In this document: one piece after another, positions 18,875-27,793 of the stretch | Numbering within the stretch: position 1 is the first letter of the stretch | How the letters are laid out: each line of letters opens with the position of its first letter | Assembly (NCBI GenBank): GCA_963726775.1 | Contig: CAVSDL010000009.1 | Coordinates: 62,001-126,000, forward strand | Length of the DNA: 64,000 bases | Direction: 5' to 3' | Source of the DNA: CAIWHR01 sp963726775 | Lineage (GTDB): Bacteria > Pseudomonadota > Gammaproteobacteria > Burkholderiales > Casimicrobiaceae | Notes under the pieces: model-generated | Database searches by the model: none | The model's input: only the letters and a program-made list of their open reading frames with translations | What the model was told of the DNA's origin: nothing | Translations under genes and position numbers: made by a program

Positions 18875-19879
18875 GTGCAGAAATTCAAGGCCTACCGGAC
18901 GTTCCAGGAGAGCAACGCCGTCGTGAGCCGCTTTGTCGAGATGGCAGTCGACGACCTGGATCCGGGCGATGTCGTCGTCCGCACCAAGTATTCGACGATC
19001 AACTACAAGGACGCGCTTTCCTACAACGGCGCCGGAAAGATCATGCGCAAGTACCCGACCAATGCCGGCATCGACATGGCCGGCACGGTCGAGTCATCGA
19101 CGGATTCGCGCTGGAAGCGCGGCGACAAGGTCATCGTCCACGCCTACGACATGGGCGTCGCGCACGACGGCGGATATTCGGAATGCGTACGCGTGCCGGG
19201 GGACTGGATCGTGCGCCGGCCCGAGAGCATGACGGCGTTCGACGCGATGACGCTCGGCACGGCGGGCTTCACGGCCGCGCAGGCGATCATGCTGATGGAG
19301 TACAACGGGCTGAAGCCGGACAACGGTCCCGTGGCAGTGACGGGTGCGACGGGCGGGGTCGGGTCCGTCGCGGTCGAGATACTCGCCAAGACCGGATACG
19401 AGGTCGTCGCGATCACCGGCAAGAAGGAGGAGACGCACTACCTGAAGACCCTGGGCGCAAAGGACGTCATGCTGCGCCAGTCGATCGACCTGTCGAAGAT
19501 TCGACCTCTCGACAAGTCGACGTGGGCGGGTGTCGTCGACAACCTTGGCGGCGACCTGCTGGCCTGGCTGCTGTCGACGATGAAGGTCGGCGGTACGGTC
19601 GGCGCCGTGGGCCTTGCCGCGGACATGAAACTCAATACGACCGTCGCGCCGTTCATTCTGCGCGGGGTTTCCCTGCTCGGCGCCGACAGCGCGAACTGCA
19701 CGATGTCGCTGCGCCAGAAAATATGGAACAAGCTCGCCGTCGAGTGGCGTCCCGACACGGTCCACGACCAGGTCCGAACGATCGATTTCGACGACCTGCC
19801 GACGCATTTCGATCCCTATATCAAGGGCATGGTCCGCGGGCGCACGGTTGTCAGGATCGCGCCGGACTCGCATCCGTAG
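18875..19879 (+). CDS. acuI: acryloyl-CoA reductase-type MDR oxidoreductase (AcuI/YhdH family)
   Basis: This 334-residue zinc-free medium-chain reductase of the YhdH/AcuI family reduces acryloyl-CoA to propionyl-CoA with NADPH in characterised members. Motifs are STINYKDALSYNGAGKIMRK, the nucleotide-binding TGATGGVGSVAVEILAK, and DNLGGDLLAWLLSTMKVGGT. It starts at GTG 18875 after AAGGAGAC. It is followed on the same strand by prpE, so its product, propionyl-CoA, would feed the 2-methylcitrate cycle at the start of the window. The substrate is assigned by family and context only; a general quinone or enoyl reductase role is possible. Confidence 0.75.
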   Translation: MQKFKAYRTFQESNAVVSRFVEMAVDDLDPGDVVVRTKYSTINYKDALSYNGAGKIMRKYPTNAGIDMAGTVESSTDSRWKRGDKVIVHAYDMGVAHDGGYSECVRVPGDWIVRRPESMTAFDAMTLGTAGFTAAQAIMLMEYNGLKPDNGPVAVTGATGGVGSVAVEILAKTGYEVVAITGKKEETHYLKTLGAKDVMLRQSIDLSKIRPLDKSTWAGVVDNLGGDLLAWLLSTMKVGGTVGAVGLAADMKLNTTVAPFILRGVSLLGADSANCTMSLRQKIWNKLAVEWRPDTVHDQVRTIDFDDLPTHFDPYIKGMVRGRTVVRIAPDSHP

Positions 19880-20075
19880 GCGCCTGCGTGGCGTCCGGCG
19901 CCGCTGGTGGCGACGCGGACGGGTCGACGCGCTGCGGTTTGCCCGTTGTCTTCCGCCGGAGCGCACGTGGCGATTGATCCTGCGCAAGGCCGTCGGTCTC
20001 CCGGCGACTTACGCTGCATGGCGCCGCGGTCGATCTCCGGGACTCGCGATCGGAGCGCGAGCGTCGCTATCTAAA

Positions 20076-20098
20076 GTCTTATGTCTTATATAAGATAA
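20076..20098. promoter_or_regulatory. operator-like site upstream of prpE, matching the mdh/GntR site
   Basis: TCTTATATAAGA (20084-20095) is a perfect palindrome within GTCTTATGTCTTATATAAG. 19 of 22 bases match the site at 5395-5374 (minus strand). It lies 89 bp before the prpE start, and GATAAT at 20094-20099 could be a -10 element overlapping it. Nothing else was recognised in the 307-bp gap between the AcuI-like gene and prpE. Likely target of the GntR protein encoded at 5484 (inference). Confidence 0.65.
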
Positions 20099-20186
20099 TC
20101 CCGTCGGGCGCCCGGAGACGAACCGTGCTCGGCGGCACGCAGGTCGGATGCCGGGGCGGGGCACGCCAATATACGAGGAGCAACCC

Positions 20187-22094
20187 ATGGCCACCTACAA
20201 GGAGTTCCACCGCCGATCGATCGCCGAGCGCGATGCGTTCTGGCGCACGGAGGCGGCGCTGATCGACTGGCAGACGCCTTATTCGGCGGTGCTCGACTAT
20301 TCGAAACCGCCGTTCGCGAAATGGTTCGTCGGCGGCCGCACCAATCTCTGTCACAACGCGGTGGATCGCCATCTCGCCACGCGGGGCGACCAGAAGGCGC
20401 TGATTTACATCTCGACCGAAACCGGCGAGACCCGAACGTATTCCTATCGCGAACTTTCCGCCGAGGTGAACCGTTTTGCCGCCGTACTAGGGGCGCAGGG
20501 CGTCGGTCACGGCGACCGCGTGCTGATCTACATGCCGATGATCGCCGAGGCCGCGTTCGCGATGCTGGCCTGCGCGCGGATCGGCGCGATCCACTCGGTG
20601 GTTTTCGGCGGATTTGCCGCGGCAAGTCTCGCCACGCGGATCGACGACGCCAAGCCGAAGGTCATGGTGACCTCCGATGCCGGCATGCGCGGCGGCAAGG
20701 CCGTGCCGTACAAGCACCTCGTCGACGAGTCGATTCGCCTCAGCACCAGCCCCCCGTCGAAGGTGATCATTGTCAATCGCGGCCTCGACGCGAAGATGAC
20801 CCTCGTGGCCGGGCGCGACCTCGACTACGCGAGCATGCGCGCGCAGCACATCGACGCACGGGTGCCGTGCGAATGGCTCGAATCGTCGGAACCTTCCTAC
20901 ATCCTGTACACATCGGGCACGACGGGCAAGCCGAAGGGCGTCCAGCGGGATACGGGGGGTTACGCGGTGGCCCTGGCATCCTCGATGCGCCGGATCTTCT
21001 GCGTCGACCCCGGGGAAACGATGTTCACCACCAGCGACATCGGCTGGGTTGTCGGGCATTCCTACATCATTTACGCGCCGCTCATCAACGGCTCGACGAC
21101 GATCATGTACGAGGGCCTGCCGATTCGCCCGGACCCCGCGATCTGGTGGAAGATCGTCGCCGAGAACAAGGTCAAGACCATGTTCAGTTCGCCGACGGCC
21201 ATCCGGGTGCTGAAAAAGCAGGATCTGGCCTACATGAAGCAGCACGATGTCTCGGCGCTGAAGTACCTCTTTCTCGCCGGTGAACCGCTCGACGAACCCA
21301 CCGCGCGCTGGGCGTCCGACGCGCTCGGCGTCGCGATCGTCGACAACTACTGGCAGACCGAGACCGGCTGGCCGATTCTGTCGGCGCAGCCAGGAGTCGA
21401 GGAGACGCCGCGCAAGTTCGGCAGTCCTTCGTTCTCGGTGTACGGCTACGACGTGCGCCTGCTGCGCGAAGGCACCGGCGAGGAGGCGGGCACCGATGAA
21501 AAGGCCGTGCTGACGATCATTCCGCCGCTGCCGCCCGGATGCATGACCACGGTCTGGGGCGACGATGCCCGCTTCGTCAAAACGTATTTTTCGGACTTCG
21601 GCAAGAAGCTCGCCTATTCGACGTTCGACTGGGCGACGCGCGACGCCGACGGCTACTATTTTGTTCTGGGACGCACCGACGATGTGATCAACGTCGCCGG
21701 CCACCGCTTGGGCACCCGCGAAATCGAGGAAGCCGTCCAGGCGCATTCCGGGATCGCCGAGGTGGCCGTGGTTGGGGTGGCCGACTCGCTGAAAGGGCAG
21801 ATTCCGGTCGCCTTCGCCGTGGTCAAGGACGCGTCGAAAGTCGCGACGCCGGAGGGTGCAGCGCAGATGCGCAAGGAGGTCATGGACACCGTCGATCGCG
21901 AACTGGGCGCGATCGCGCGGCCGGGCACCGTGCATTTCGTGACGCTGCTGCCCAAGACCCGCTCCGGCAAGTTGCTGCGGCGTTCGATCCAGGCGCTCGC
22001 CGAGGGCCGTGATCCCGGCGATCTTACGACGATCGAAGATCCGGGCGCGCTGGAGCAGATCAAGTCCGCGCTCGCGCTCCGGTCGGTGACTTGA
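20187..22094 (+). CDS. prpE: propionyl-CoA synthetase (propionate-CoA ligase)
   Basis: This 635-residue AMP-forming acyl-CoA synthetase activates propionate, the entry step for the 2-methylcitrate cycle. The ATP/AMP loop YTSGTTGKPKGVQRDTGGYA, the motif DNYWQTETGWPIL and the C-terminal catalytic-lysine region LPKTRSGKLLRRSIQAL are intact. The N-terminal FHRRSIAERDAFWRTEAALI and NLCHNAVDRHL are more like PrpE than acetyl-CoA synthetase, though acetate activity cannot be excluded. ATG 20187 has GAGGAG 7 nt upstream. It stands apart from prpBCD but shares an operator-like site with them. Confidence 0.88.
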   Translation: MATYKEFHRRSIAERDAFWRTEAALIDWQTPYSAVLDYSKPPFAKWFVGGRTNLCHNAVDRHLATRGDQKALIYISTETGETRTYSYRELSAEVNRFAAVLGAQGVGHGDRVLIYMPMIAEAAFAMLACARIGAIHSVVFGGFAAASLATRIDDAKPKVMVTSDAGMRGGKAVPYKHLVDESIRLSTSPPSKVIIVNRGLDAKMTLVAGRDLDYASMRAQHIDARVPCEWLESSEPSYILYTSGTTGKPKGVQRDTGGYAVALASSMRRIFCVDPGETMFTTSDIGWVVGHSYIIYAPLINGSTTIMYEGLPIRPDPAIWWKIVAENKVKTMFSSPTAIRVLKKQDLAYMKQHDVSALKYLFLAGEPLDEPTARWASDALGVAIVDNYWQTETGWPILSAQPGVEETPRKFGSPSFSVYGYDVRLLREGTGEEAGTDEKAVLTIIPPLPPGCMTTVWGDDARFVKTYFSDFGKKLAYSTFDWATRDADGYYFVLGRTDDVINVAGHRLGTREIEEAVQAHSGIAEVAVVGVADSLKGQIPVAFAVVKDASKVATPEGAAQMRKEVMDTVDRELGAIARPGTVHFVTLLPKTRSGKLLRRSIQALAEGRDPGDLTTIEDPGALEQIKSALALRSVT

Positions 22095-22309
22095 TTCCCG
22101 GAGCGCCGCCGGCGAAGGGCGCGCTGCCGGGTATCTCCGTGTCGCACCCGCCGTAGGGCCTGATCCGTGGAGGACGGAGAAGCCGACGATCTTGTGCCGC
22201 CGGGAACGACGAGCGTGGGCTCTCGCCGCCGGCAACGCGAGGGATGCGGCGATTCGCGCGGTAGGCCGCCGGCGGGCGATAATGCCCGCTTTACGCGATT
22301 CCCGCCTCC

Positions 22310-23413
22310 ATGCCCAACGACTCCGCTGCGCGTTCGGCCGCGCCACGCGCACTTGCGCATGTCCGGGCCGCGCCCCCGCATGCTCCGCTGGCCCTGGCGA
22401 CCCGCGGTGATGCGGTCGATGCGATCCACTACGGCTCGGTCGCGGTCGTCGACCGCAACGGCAATCTGCTTCATTCCGCCGGCGACCCGCGGTTCCTGAC
22501 GACGACGCGGAGCACGCTGAAACCGTTTCAGGCAATGCCCTTCGTCGCCGCGGGCGGAGTCGAGCGCTTTGGCTATGCGCCGGCGCAGGTCGCGCTGCTG
22601 TGCGCGAGCCATTCCGGCGAGGCACGGCATGTCGAGGCCGTCGCGGACATGCTGGCCAGGGCCGGAAATACCGCGGTCGAGCTGCAATGCGGCGCCCATG
22701 CGCCCGGTTACTTCGAGGCACGCGGCGACGTTCCGCCACCGCCTCCGTACTCCTCGCTCGCGCACAACTGCTCGGGAAAGCACAGCGGGATGCTGGCGTA
22801 CTGCGTCCAATGCGGATGGGAGAAGGCGACCTATCTCGCGTTCGATCATCCGCTGCAGCAGGCGATCCGGAGGGCGGTCGCGCATTTCACGTCCACCCCG
22901 GAAGTGGAGCTCGTGACCGGGATCGACGGCTGCTCGGCGCCCAATTATGCGGTGCCGCTCGCGCGACTGGCGCTCGCGTTCGCGCGGCTCGCTGCGGATC
23001 GTGACGACTCCGCGTACGGGCGCGCTCCGCAGATCCTTGCCGATGCGATGACCGGATATCCCGAGATGGTGTCCGGCGAGAACCGCAATGACCTTGCGCT
23101 GATGCGCGCGGGGCGGGGCGACTGGATCGCCAAGATCGGTGCCGAGGGACTCCAGGCGCTCGGCATTCGAAGCAAGGGGATCGGCATCGCGATCAAGGTC
23201 GTGGACGGCGCCAAACGCGGCCTGCACCCGGCCACGGTCGCCACGCTCGACCAGTTGGGGCTTCTGGACGCAGGACAGCGCGCCGAACTGGCCGAGTGGC
23301 GGGAGCCGGTCGTCCGCAACCACCGAGGCATTGCGACCGGACAGATCCGGCCGTTGGTTGTCCTGAACAAAGCGGGCGGTTCGGTCATCGGTGCGAATCC
23401 GGCGGCCGCTTGA
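22310..23413 (+). CDS. asparaginase, L-asparaginase II (AnsA-like) family
   Basis: This 367-residue protein belongs to the rhizobial-type asparaginase family (distinct from E. coli AnsA/AnsB), which hydrolyses L-asparagine to aspartate and ammonia. Motifs are HYGSVAVVDRNGNLLHSAGD, TRSTLKPFQAMPFV, LCASHSGEARHVEAV, HNCSGKHSGMLAYC and GIDGCSAPNYAVPL. No signal peptide is seen, so it is probably cytoplasmic. It stands alone between prpE (215 bp upstream) and the sigma-E genes; no specific regulator is evident. Confidence 0.85.
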   Translation: MPNDSAARSAAPRALAHVRAAPPHAPLALATRGDAVDAIHYGSVAVVDRNGNLLHSAGDPRFLTTTRSTLKPFQAMPFVAAGGVERFGYAPAQVALLCASHSGEARHVEAVADMLARAGNTAVELQCGAHAPGYFEARGDVPPPPPYSSLAHNCSGKHSGMLAYCVQCGWEKATYLAFDHPLQQAIRRAVAHFTSTPEVELVTGIDGCSAPNYAVPLARLALAFARLAADRDDSAYGRAPQILADAMTGYPEMVSGENRNDLALMRAGRGDWIAKIGAEGLQALGIRSKGIGIAIKVVDGAKRGLHPATVATLDQLGLLDAGQRAELAEWREPVVRNHRGIATGQIRPLVVLNKAGGSVIGANPAAA

Positions 23414-23426
23414 TGATGCCCGTGAG

Positions 23427-23455
23427 TGAACTTCCGGCGCGGGGAATGGTCTTTT
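23427..23455 (+). promoter_or_regulatory. candidate sigma-E type promoter of the rpoE operon
   Basis: TGAACTT at 23427-23433 matches the GAACTT -35 core of sigma-E promoters, and TCTTTT at 23450-23455 lies 16 bp downstream in the -10 position. It precedes rpoE by about 125 bp, the expected layout for autoregulation. The -10 match is weak. Confidence 0.45.
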
Positions 23456-23580
23456 GATGCAAGCGCGCGCCGCGACACAGGTCCCGAGAAGGCCTCGAGC
23501 GAGGACTTTGGCGTGTCTGGCCGATGCCGGCCGCCGCACCCGCCGTTCGGCGGGCATAACAACGATGAATCAGGGACTGG

Positions 23581-24180
23581 ATGGGTGATCGCGAAGTCGA
23601 TCAGCAGCTCGTCCTGCGCGCGCAGCGGGGCGACAAGCGGGCGTTCGAACTGCTGGTCCTGAAATACCAGCGCAAGCTCGGCCGGCTCCTGTCGCGATTC
23701 GTGCGCGATGCTGCGGAGGTCGAGGATGTGACGCAGGAGGCCTTCATCAAGGCGTATCGGGCGCTACCCGGCTTCCGGGGCGACAGTGCGTTCTACACGT
23801 GGCTGTATCGGATCGCGATCAATACGGCCAAGAACTACCTGGTGGCACTGGGACGCCGCGCGCCCACGTCGACGGGATTCGACAACGAGGAAGCGGAGAA
23901 TTTCGAGGACGCGGATCAGTTGCGCGATTCGAATACGCCCGAGAGTGAATTGCAGGGCAAGCAGATCGCGGCGACGGTCAACAAGGCGGTGGATGCGTTG
24001 CCCGGGGACTTGCGGACCGCGATCACCCTGCGCGAGATCGAGGGCCTGAGCTACGAAGAGATTGCCAACGTGATGAATTGTCCGATTGGCACGGTGCGCT
24101 CCCGGATCTTCCGGGCGCGCGAAGCGATTGCAGCGGAATTGCGGCCGTTGCTGGGGACTGAAGAAGACCGGAGATGGTGA
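23581..24180 (+). CDS. rpoE: RNA polymerase sigma factor RpoE (sigma-E, AlgU-like)
   Basis: This 199-residue ECF sigma factor directs transcription of envelope-stress genes. Region 2 (about residues 10-90) contains FELLVLKYQRKLGRLLSRFV, DVTQEAFIKAYRALPGFRGD and FYTWLYRIAINTAKNYLV. Region 4 (about 130-190) contains LPGDLRTAITLREIEGLSYE and PIGTVRSRIFRAREAI. It is followed by its anti-sigma factor overlapping by 1 bp, then rseB and a DegP protease: the standard rpoE-rseA-rseB-mucD order. A sigma-E-like promoter lies upstream. Confidence 0.95.
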   Translation: MGDREVDQQLVLRAQRGDKRAFELLVLKYQRKLGRLLSRFVRDAAEVEDVTQEAFIKAYRALPGFRGDSAFYTWLYRIAINTAKNYLVALGRRAPTSTGFDNEEAENFEDADQLRDSNTPESELQGKQIAATVNKAVDALPGDLRTAITLREIEGLSYEEIANVMNCPIGTVRSRIFRAREAIAAELRPLLGTEEDRRW

Positions 24181-24677
24181 TGGGTGAGGATATCTCGCGC
24201 CTGATGGACGGAGAGCTGGACGACGGTGAAGCCGATGCCGTTTGCGGTCGTCTGCGCCAACCCGATGGCAAGGCCATCTGGGTCTGCTATCACGTGATCG
24301 GCGATGCGCTGCGCGGCGGGGGCGGTTCGTCGCCGGGGTTTGCGGAGCGCTTCGCGGCGCGGCTCGCCGCGGAACCGACCGTGCTGGCGCCCCGCGTCGG
24401 GCACGGTCGCCCCCTGCCGTTTGTCTGGGCGGCGGCGGCGGCGATCGCCGCCGTGGCGGTCGTCGGCTGGGTTGCCCTGACCACACTCGACGGCCCGTCG
24501 GCCGCGATCGCCAAGGCGCGCGAGGCTGGCGCCGTTCGGGCGGCGCAGGTTCGACCGCCGTCGGTGCCGGTCGACTACCTGCAGGCGCATCAGGAGTACT
24601 CGCCGACGGCCCAGATTCAGGGCGTCGGACCCAACCTGCGCGCGGTGTCCGCGGCAACTGCCGATGGGCAAAGGTAG
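24180..24677 (+). CDS. rseA: sigma-E factor negative regulatory protein RseA
   Basis: This 165-residue single-pass inner-membrane anti-sigma factor has an N-terminal cytoplasmic sigma-binding domain (DISRLMDGELDDGEADAVCG; about residues 1-60), one transmembrane helix (FVWAAAAAIAAVAVVGWVAL; about 77-97) and a short periplasmic tail. I chose ATG 24180 rather than the in-frame ATG six bases upstream because GGAG then has 5-nt spacing. Its ATG overlaps the rpoE stop in TGATG, pointing to coupled translation. Family assignment rests on domain layout and position. Confidence 0.85.
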   Translation: MGEDISRLMDGELDDGEADAVCGRLRQPDGKAIWVCYHVIGDALRGGGGSSPGFAERFAARLAAEPTVLAPRVGHGRPLPFVWAAAAAIAAVAVVGWVALTTLDGPSAAIAKAREAGAVRAAQVRPPSVPVDYLQAHQEYSPTAQIQGVGPNLRAVSAATADGQR

Positions 24678-24701
24678 GACGGAGAGCCGCGTGGAGTCAC
24701 G

Positions 24702-25715
24702 ATGATCGGGGGTGCTGGGCTGTCCGCGGCTGCCGCCGCAATAGCGCGCGGGTGCGCCGCGGCGCGCGCCAATGCGGCGACGCTTGCCATTGCCGCGCTC
24801 GCGTATGCGCCGGCCGCGCTCGCCGACGACGCGGTGGCCTGGCTGGCGCGCGCCGCGGCGGCCGCTCAGCAACTCAACTACGTCGGAACGATCGTCTACC
24901 AGCACGGCGGACACGTCGAAACGTCGCGGCTCGTGCACTGGAACGATGCCGGAAGCGAGTACGAGAAACTCGTCAACCTCGAAGGGCCGCCGCGCGAGGT
25001 GATCAGGAGCCACGGCGAGGTGCGCTGCTATTACCCGGACGCCAAGGTGGTCCGCATCGAGCCGCGCACCTTCCGCAACGCCTTTCCGTCGCTGTCGCCA
25101 TTGCAGCAAAAGGCGCTTGCCGAATTCTACGAGCTCCGCAAGGCCGAGCCGGATCGTGTCGCGGGCCTCGACGCACAGGCCTGGGTGTTCGAGCCGAAGG
25201 ACGGCTTGCGCTATGGCCACAAGTTCTGGGTCGATGCGGCAACCGGGCTCCTGCTGAAGGCGCGCATTCTCGACGAACGCAACGAACCGGTCGAGCAGTT
25301 CGCGTTCACCGACCTCGCGATCGGCGCGAAGGTCGACCGCGACATGGTCAAGCCGTCGTGGTCGGCGGTGCCGCCCGAATGGGAGGTCCGCGAGGTGGGC
25401 CCCGGCGAGGTCGTGTTCCGGGAGACGGGCTGGCTCGTCAACCGTCTGCCTCCGGGCTTCTCGAAGATCGTCGAAGGCTATCGGACCCTGCGCGGCAAGC
25501 GGGCACCGGTCGCGCACCTCGTCTATTCCGATGGCCTCGTCGCCGTCTCCGTATTCGTCGAGCCTCTCCGCGGATCAGCGCATGCAACGGGTCTCATGCA
25601 GCAGGGCGGGATCAACGTTTACGTCCGGCAGTTCGACGACTATCTCGTGACCGTGCTTGGCGAAGTGCCCGGGGTCACGATCCGCCAGATGGCGTATTCG
25701 GTGGCGCGCCGCTGA
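24702..25715 (+). CDS. rseB: sigma-E factor regulatory protein RseB (MucB)
   Basis: This 337-residue periplasmic protein binds RseA and shields it from proteolysis, sensing mislocalised lipids or lipoprotein intermediates in characterised homologues. A signal peptide with a long Ala-rich N-region ends near ALADDAVAWLARA (about residue 41). Family segments are LNYVGTIVYQHGGHVETSRL, GEVRCYYPDAKVV, LRYGHKFWVDAATGLLLKA and LVYSDGLVAVSVFVEPL. Both the large lipid-binding and small C-terminal domains appear present. RseC is absent here. Confidence 0.92.
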   Translation: MIGGAGLSAAAAAIARGCAAARANAATLAIAALAYAPAALADDAVAWLARAAAAAQQLNYVGTIVYQHGGHVETSRLVHWNDAGSEYEKLVNLEGPPREVIRSHGEVRCYYPDAKVVRIEPRTFRNAFPSLSPLQQKALAEFYELRKAEPDRVAGLDAQAWVFEPKDGLRYGHKFWVDAATGLLLKARILDERNEPVEQFAFTDLAIGAKVDRDMVKPSWSAVPPEWEVREVGPGEVVFRETGWLVNRLPPGFSKIVEGYRTLRGKRAPVAHLVYSDGLVAVSVFVEPLRGSAHATGLMQQGGINVYVRQFDDYLVTVLGEVPGVTIRQMAYSVARR

Positions 25716-25763
25716 AACGCCGCCGTGCTTCGTTACTTGTCGCTTAGGAAAAGGGCATTACCC

Positions 25764-27218
25764 ATGATGCATCGCACCTCCTCCGCCCGTGTCGTGCCGG
25801 CGCTCGCCGCGATCCTGGCCGCGTTCGCCATCGTCGCTCTTCCGGCCGCTGCGCAGAACCGCGCCGCCGGGCTGCCCGACTTCACCGAACTCTACGAAAA
25901 ACAGGGCGCGACGGTCGTCAGCATCGACGTCACGCAGAAGATGAAGCGGAAGGGATTGCCGGAGCTGTCCGAGGATGACCCGTTCTACGAATTCTTCCGC
26001 CGCTTCGGACAGATTCCGCGCCGCGGCGGGCCGGAACGCGAGTTCGACCAGCAATCCGTCGGCTCCGGCTTCATCATCTCGAGCGACGGATACCTCGTCA
26101 CCAACGCGCATGTCGTCGACGGGGCGGACGAGGTCAGCGTCAAGCTCTCCGACCGGCGCGAGTTCAAGGCAAAGGTCATCGGCGCCGACAAGCGCACGGA
26201 TGTCGCGGTGCTGAAGATCGAGGCGAAGGATCTGCCGAAGGCGACGATCGGCGACCCGGACAAGCTCAAGGTTGGCGAGTGGGTCGTCGCGATCGGCAAG
26301 CCGTTCGGCCTCGAAAATACGATGACGGCGGGCATCGTCAGCGCCAAGGGCCGCGATCTGCCGCAGGAAAACCTCGTCCCGTACATCCAGACCGATGCCG
26401 CGGTCAATCCTGGCAACTCCGGCGGACCCCTGTTCAATCTCAAAGGCGAGGTCGTCGGCATCAACTCGCTGATCTTTTCGCGCACGGGTGGCTACATGGG
26501 TCTCTCCTTCGCGATTCCCATCGACATCGCGATGAACGCGGTGAGCCAGATCCGGGACAAGGGCAAGGTCACGCGCGGGCGCATCGGCGTGCAGATCCAG
26601 GAGGTCAGCAAGGAAACCGCCGAGGCGTTCGGTCTCGCCAAGCCGGGCGGCGCGCTCGTCAATTCGGTGGAGAAGGGCGGCCCGGCGGACAAGGCCGGCG
26701 TGGAAGCGGGCGACATCATCATCAAGGCGGACGGCCGCGAAGTGCACACGTCGAGCGAATTGCCCCGGATCATCACCGCCATCAGGCCTGGCACCAAAGT
26801 GACGCTGACGGTCTGGCGCAAGGGCGCCCAGCGCGACCTCACGGTCACGGTCACCGAGATGAAGGAAGACGCCGCCGGTCCGCAGCCCCGCCGCGGAGGC
26901 CCCGCGCCGAAGGAAAAGGCCAAGCCCAACCGGATGGGTCTCGTTCTTTCCGACCTTACCGACGAACAACGCAAGGACCTCGACGTGAAGGTCGGCGTAC
27001 TCGTGGAGGACGTCACCGGCGCCGTACGCGGCAACGTCCAGCCCGGCGACGTCATTCTCGCGATCATCAATCGGGGGCAGACGAGCGAGGCGAAGAGCGC
27101 CGAACAGGTGAACACGCTCCTGTCGAAGCTGGACAAGGGCGCATCGGTGACGCTGCGCCTGAAGCGCGGCGAGCAGGAGTTCTTTTCGACCCTGAAGATC
27201 AATAACGGCACCGAATGA
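25764..27218 (+). CDS. mucD: periplasmic serine protease DegP/MucD (Do family)
   Basis: This 484-residue trypsin-like protease has two PDZ domains and degrades misfolded envelope proteins. The signal peptide is MMHRTSSARVVPALAAILAA through PAAAQ. The catalytic triad is His in YLVTNAHVVDGADE, Asp in DKRTDVAVLKIEAKD and Ser in AAVNPGNSGGPLFN. PDZ1 (about residues 275-360) contains GRIGVQIQEVSKETAEAFGL; PDZ2 spans about 395-480. I start at ATG 25764, where AAGGG has 8-nt spacing, not at a GTG 39 bases upstream. Its stop overlaps the next gene by ATGA. Confidence 0.94.
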   Translation: MMHRTSSARVVPALAAILAAFAIVALPAAAQNRAAGLPDFTELYEKQGATVVSIDVTQKMKRKGLPELSEDDPFYEFFRRFGQIPRRGGPEREFDQQSVGSGFIISSDGYLVTNAHVVDGADEVSVKLSDRREFKAKVIGADKRTDVAVLKIEAKDLPKATIGDPDKLKVGEWVVAIGKPFGLENTMTAGIVSAKGRDLPQENLVPYIQTDAAVNPGNSGGPLFNLKGEVVGINSLIFSRTGGYMGLSFAIPIDIAMNAVSQIRDKGKVTRGRIGVQIQEVSKETAEAFGLAKPGGALVNSVEKGGPADKAGVEAGDIIIKADGREVHTSSELPRIITAIRPGTKVTLTVWRKGAQRDLTVTVTEMKEDAAGPQPRRGGPAPKEKAKPNRMGLVLSDLTDEQRKDLDVKVGVLVEDVTGAVRGNVQPGDVILAIINRGQTSEAKSAEQVNTLLSKLDKGASVTLRLKRGEQEFFSTLKINNGTE

Positions 27219-27571
27219 CGCGGCGCCCGCCGGGGCTCGCGATACCGGTGGTGACGGGCGATGCCGGTGCCGGGGTCCTTGCGCGGAGCGGCAATCCGAA
27301 TATCAGGCTGACGATGCTCTATCGCGCGTACTGCCATCTCTGCGACGAGATGCGGGACGCGTTGCTCCCGATCGCGGCGGCGGGAGGGGTGACGCTGGAA
27401 TTCATCGACGTCGACGATGCTGCGAACGCGGCGCTCGAAGCAGCGTGGGGCGACAAGGTGCCCGCGCTCTTCACCGGCGAACCGTCCGCCGGGACGTTGG
27501 TGTGCCACTATCGACTCGACCGGGCGCGGATCGAGTTCGTGCTGAGCGCAGCGCGCCCGAAGAATGGGTGA
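27215..27571 (+). CDS. glutaredoxin-like thioredoxin-fold protein (DUF836 family)
   Basis: This 118-residue protein carries a glutaredoxin-like active-site motif, YCHLCDEM (about residues 43-50), in LTMLYRAYCHLCDEMRDAL, followed by FIDVDDAANAALEAAWGDKV with the cis-Pro region PALF. It is likely a small thiol-redox protein of the DUF836 family. The first 30 residues are poorly conserved-looking, so the true start could be an internal codon near TMLYR, but the ATGA overlap with the protease gene supports 27215. It is commonly the last gene before lepA in this sigma-E block. Substrate unknown. Confidence 0.75.
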   Translation: MTRRPPGLAIPVVTGDAGAGVLARSGNPNIRLTMLYRAYCHLCDEMRDALLPIAAAGGVTLEFIDVDDAANAALEAAWGDKVPALFTGEPSAGTLVCHYRLDRARIEFVLSAARPKNG

Positions 27572-27768
27572 CGGAGCGTGGCCGACCCCTCCGCGGGAGT
27601 TCACCCTGACCGGGCATCGATGACGTCGCGGATCGCCGGGGTGTACGGCAGCGTCCACGCCCCGGCCCGGGACGGCCGATCGGAATTCGGTTGCCCGCGG
27701 CGGCGCACCGTATCGCCGGACGCGCGCGTCACCTGGAGGGGCGGGTCGCGCTCCGGTCGAAAATCCGC

Positions 27769-27774
27769 TAAAAT
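27769..27774 (+). promoter_or_regulatory. candidate -10 element for lepA
   Basis: TAAAAT in CGCTAAAATTC stands out in GC-rich DNA, 77 bp before lepA. No convincing -35 is visible. Together with the hairpin just downstream it would give a leader of about 70 nt. The rest of the 279-bp gap from 27572 holds no gene I recognise. Confidence 0.4.
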
Positions 27775-27793
27775 TCAAGATCTTTGCGGCGGC

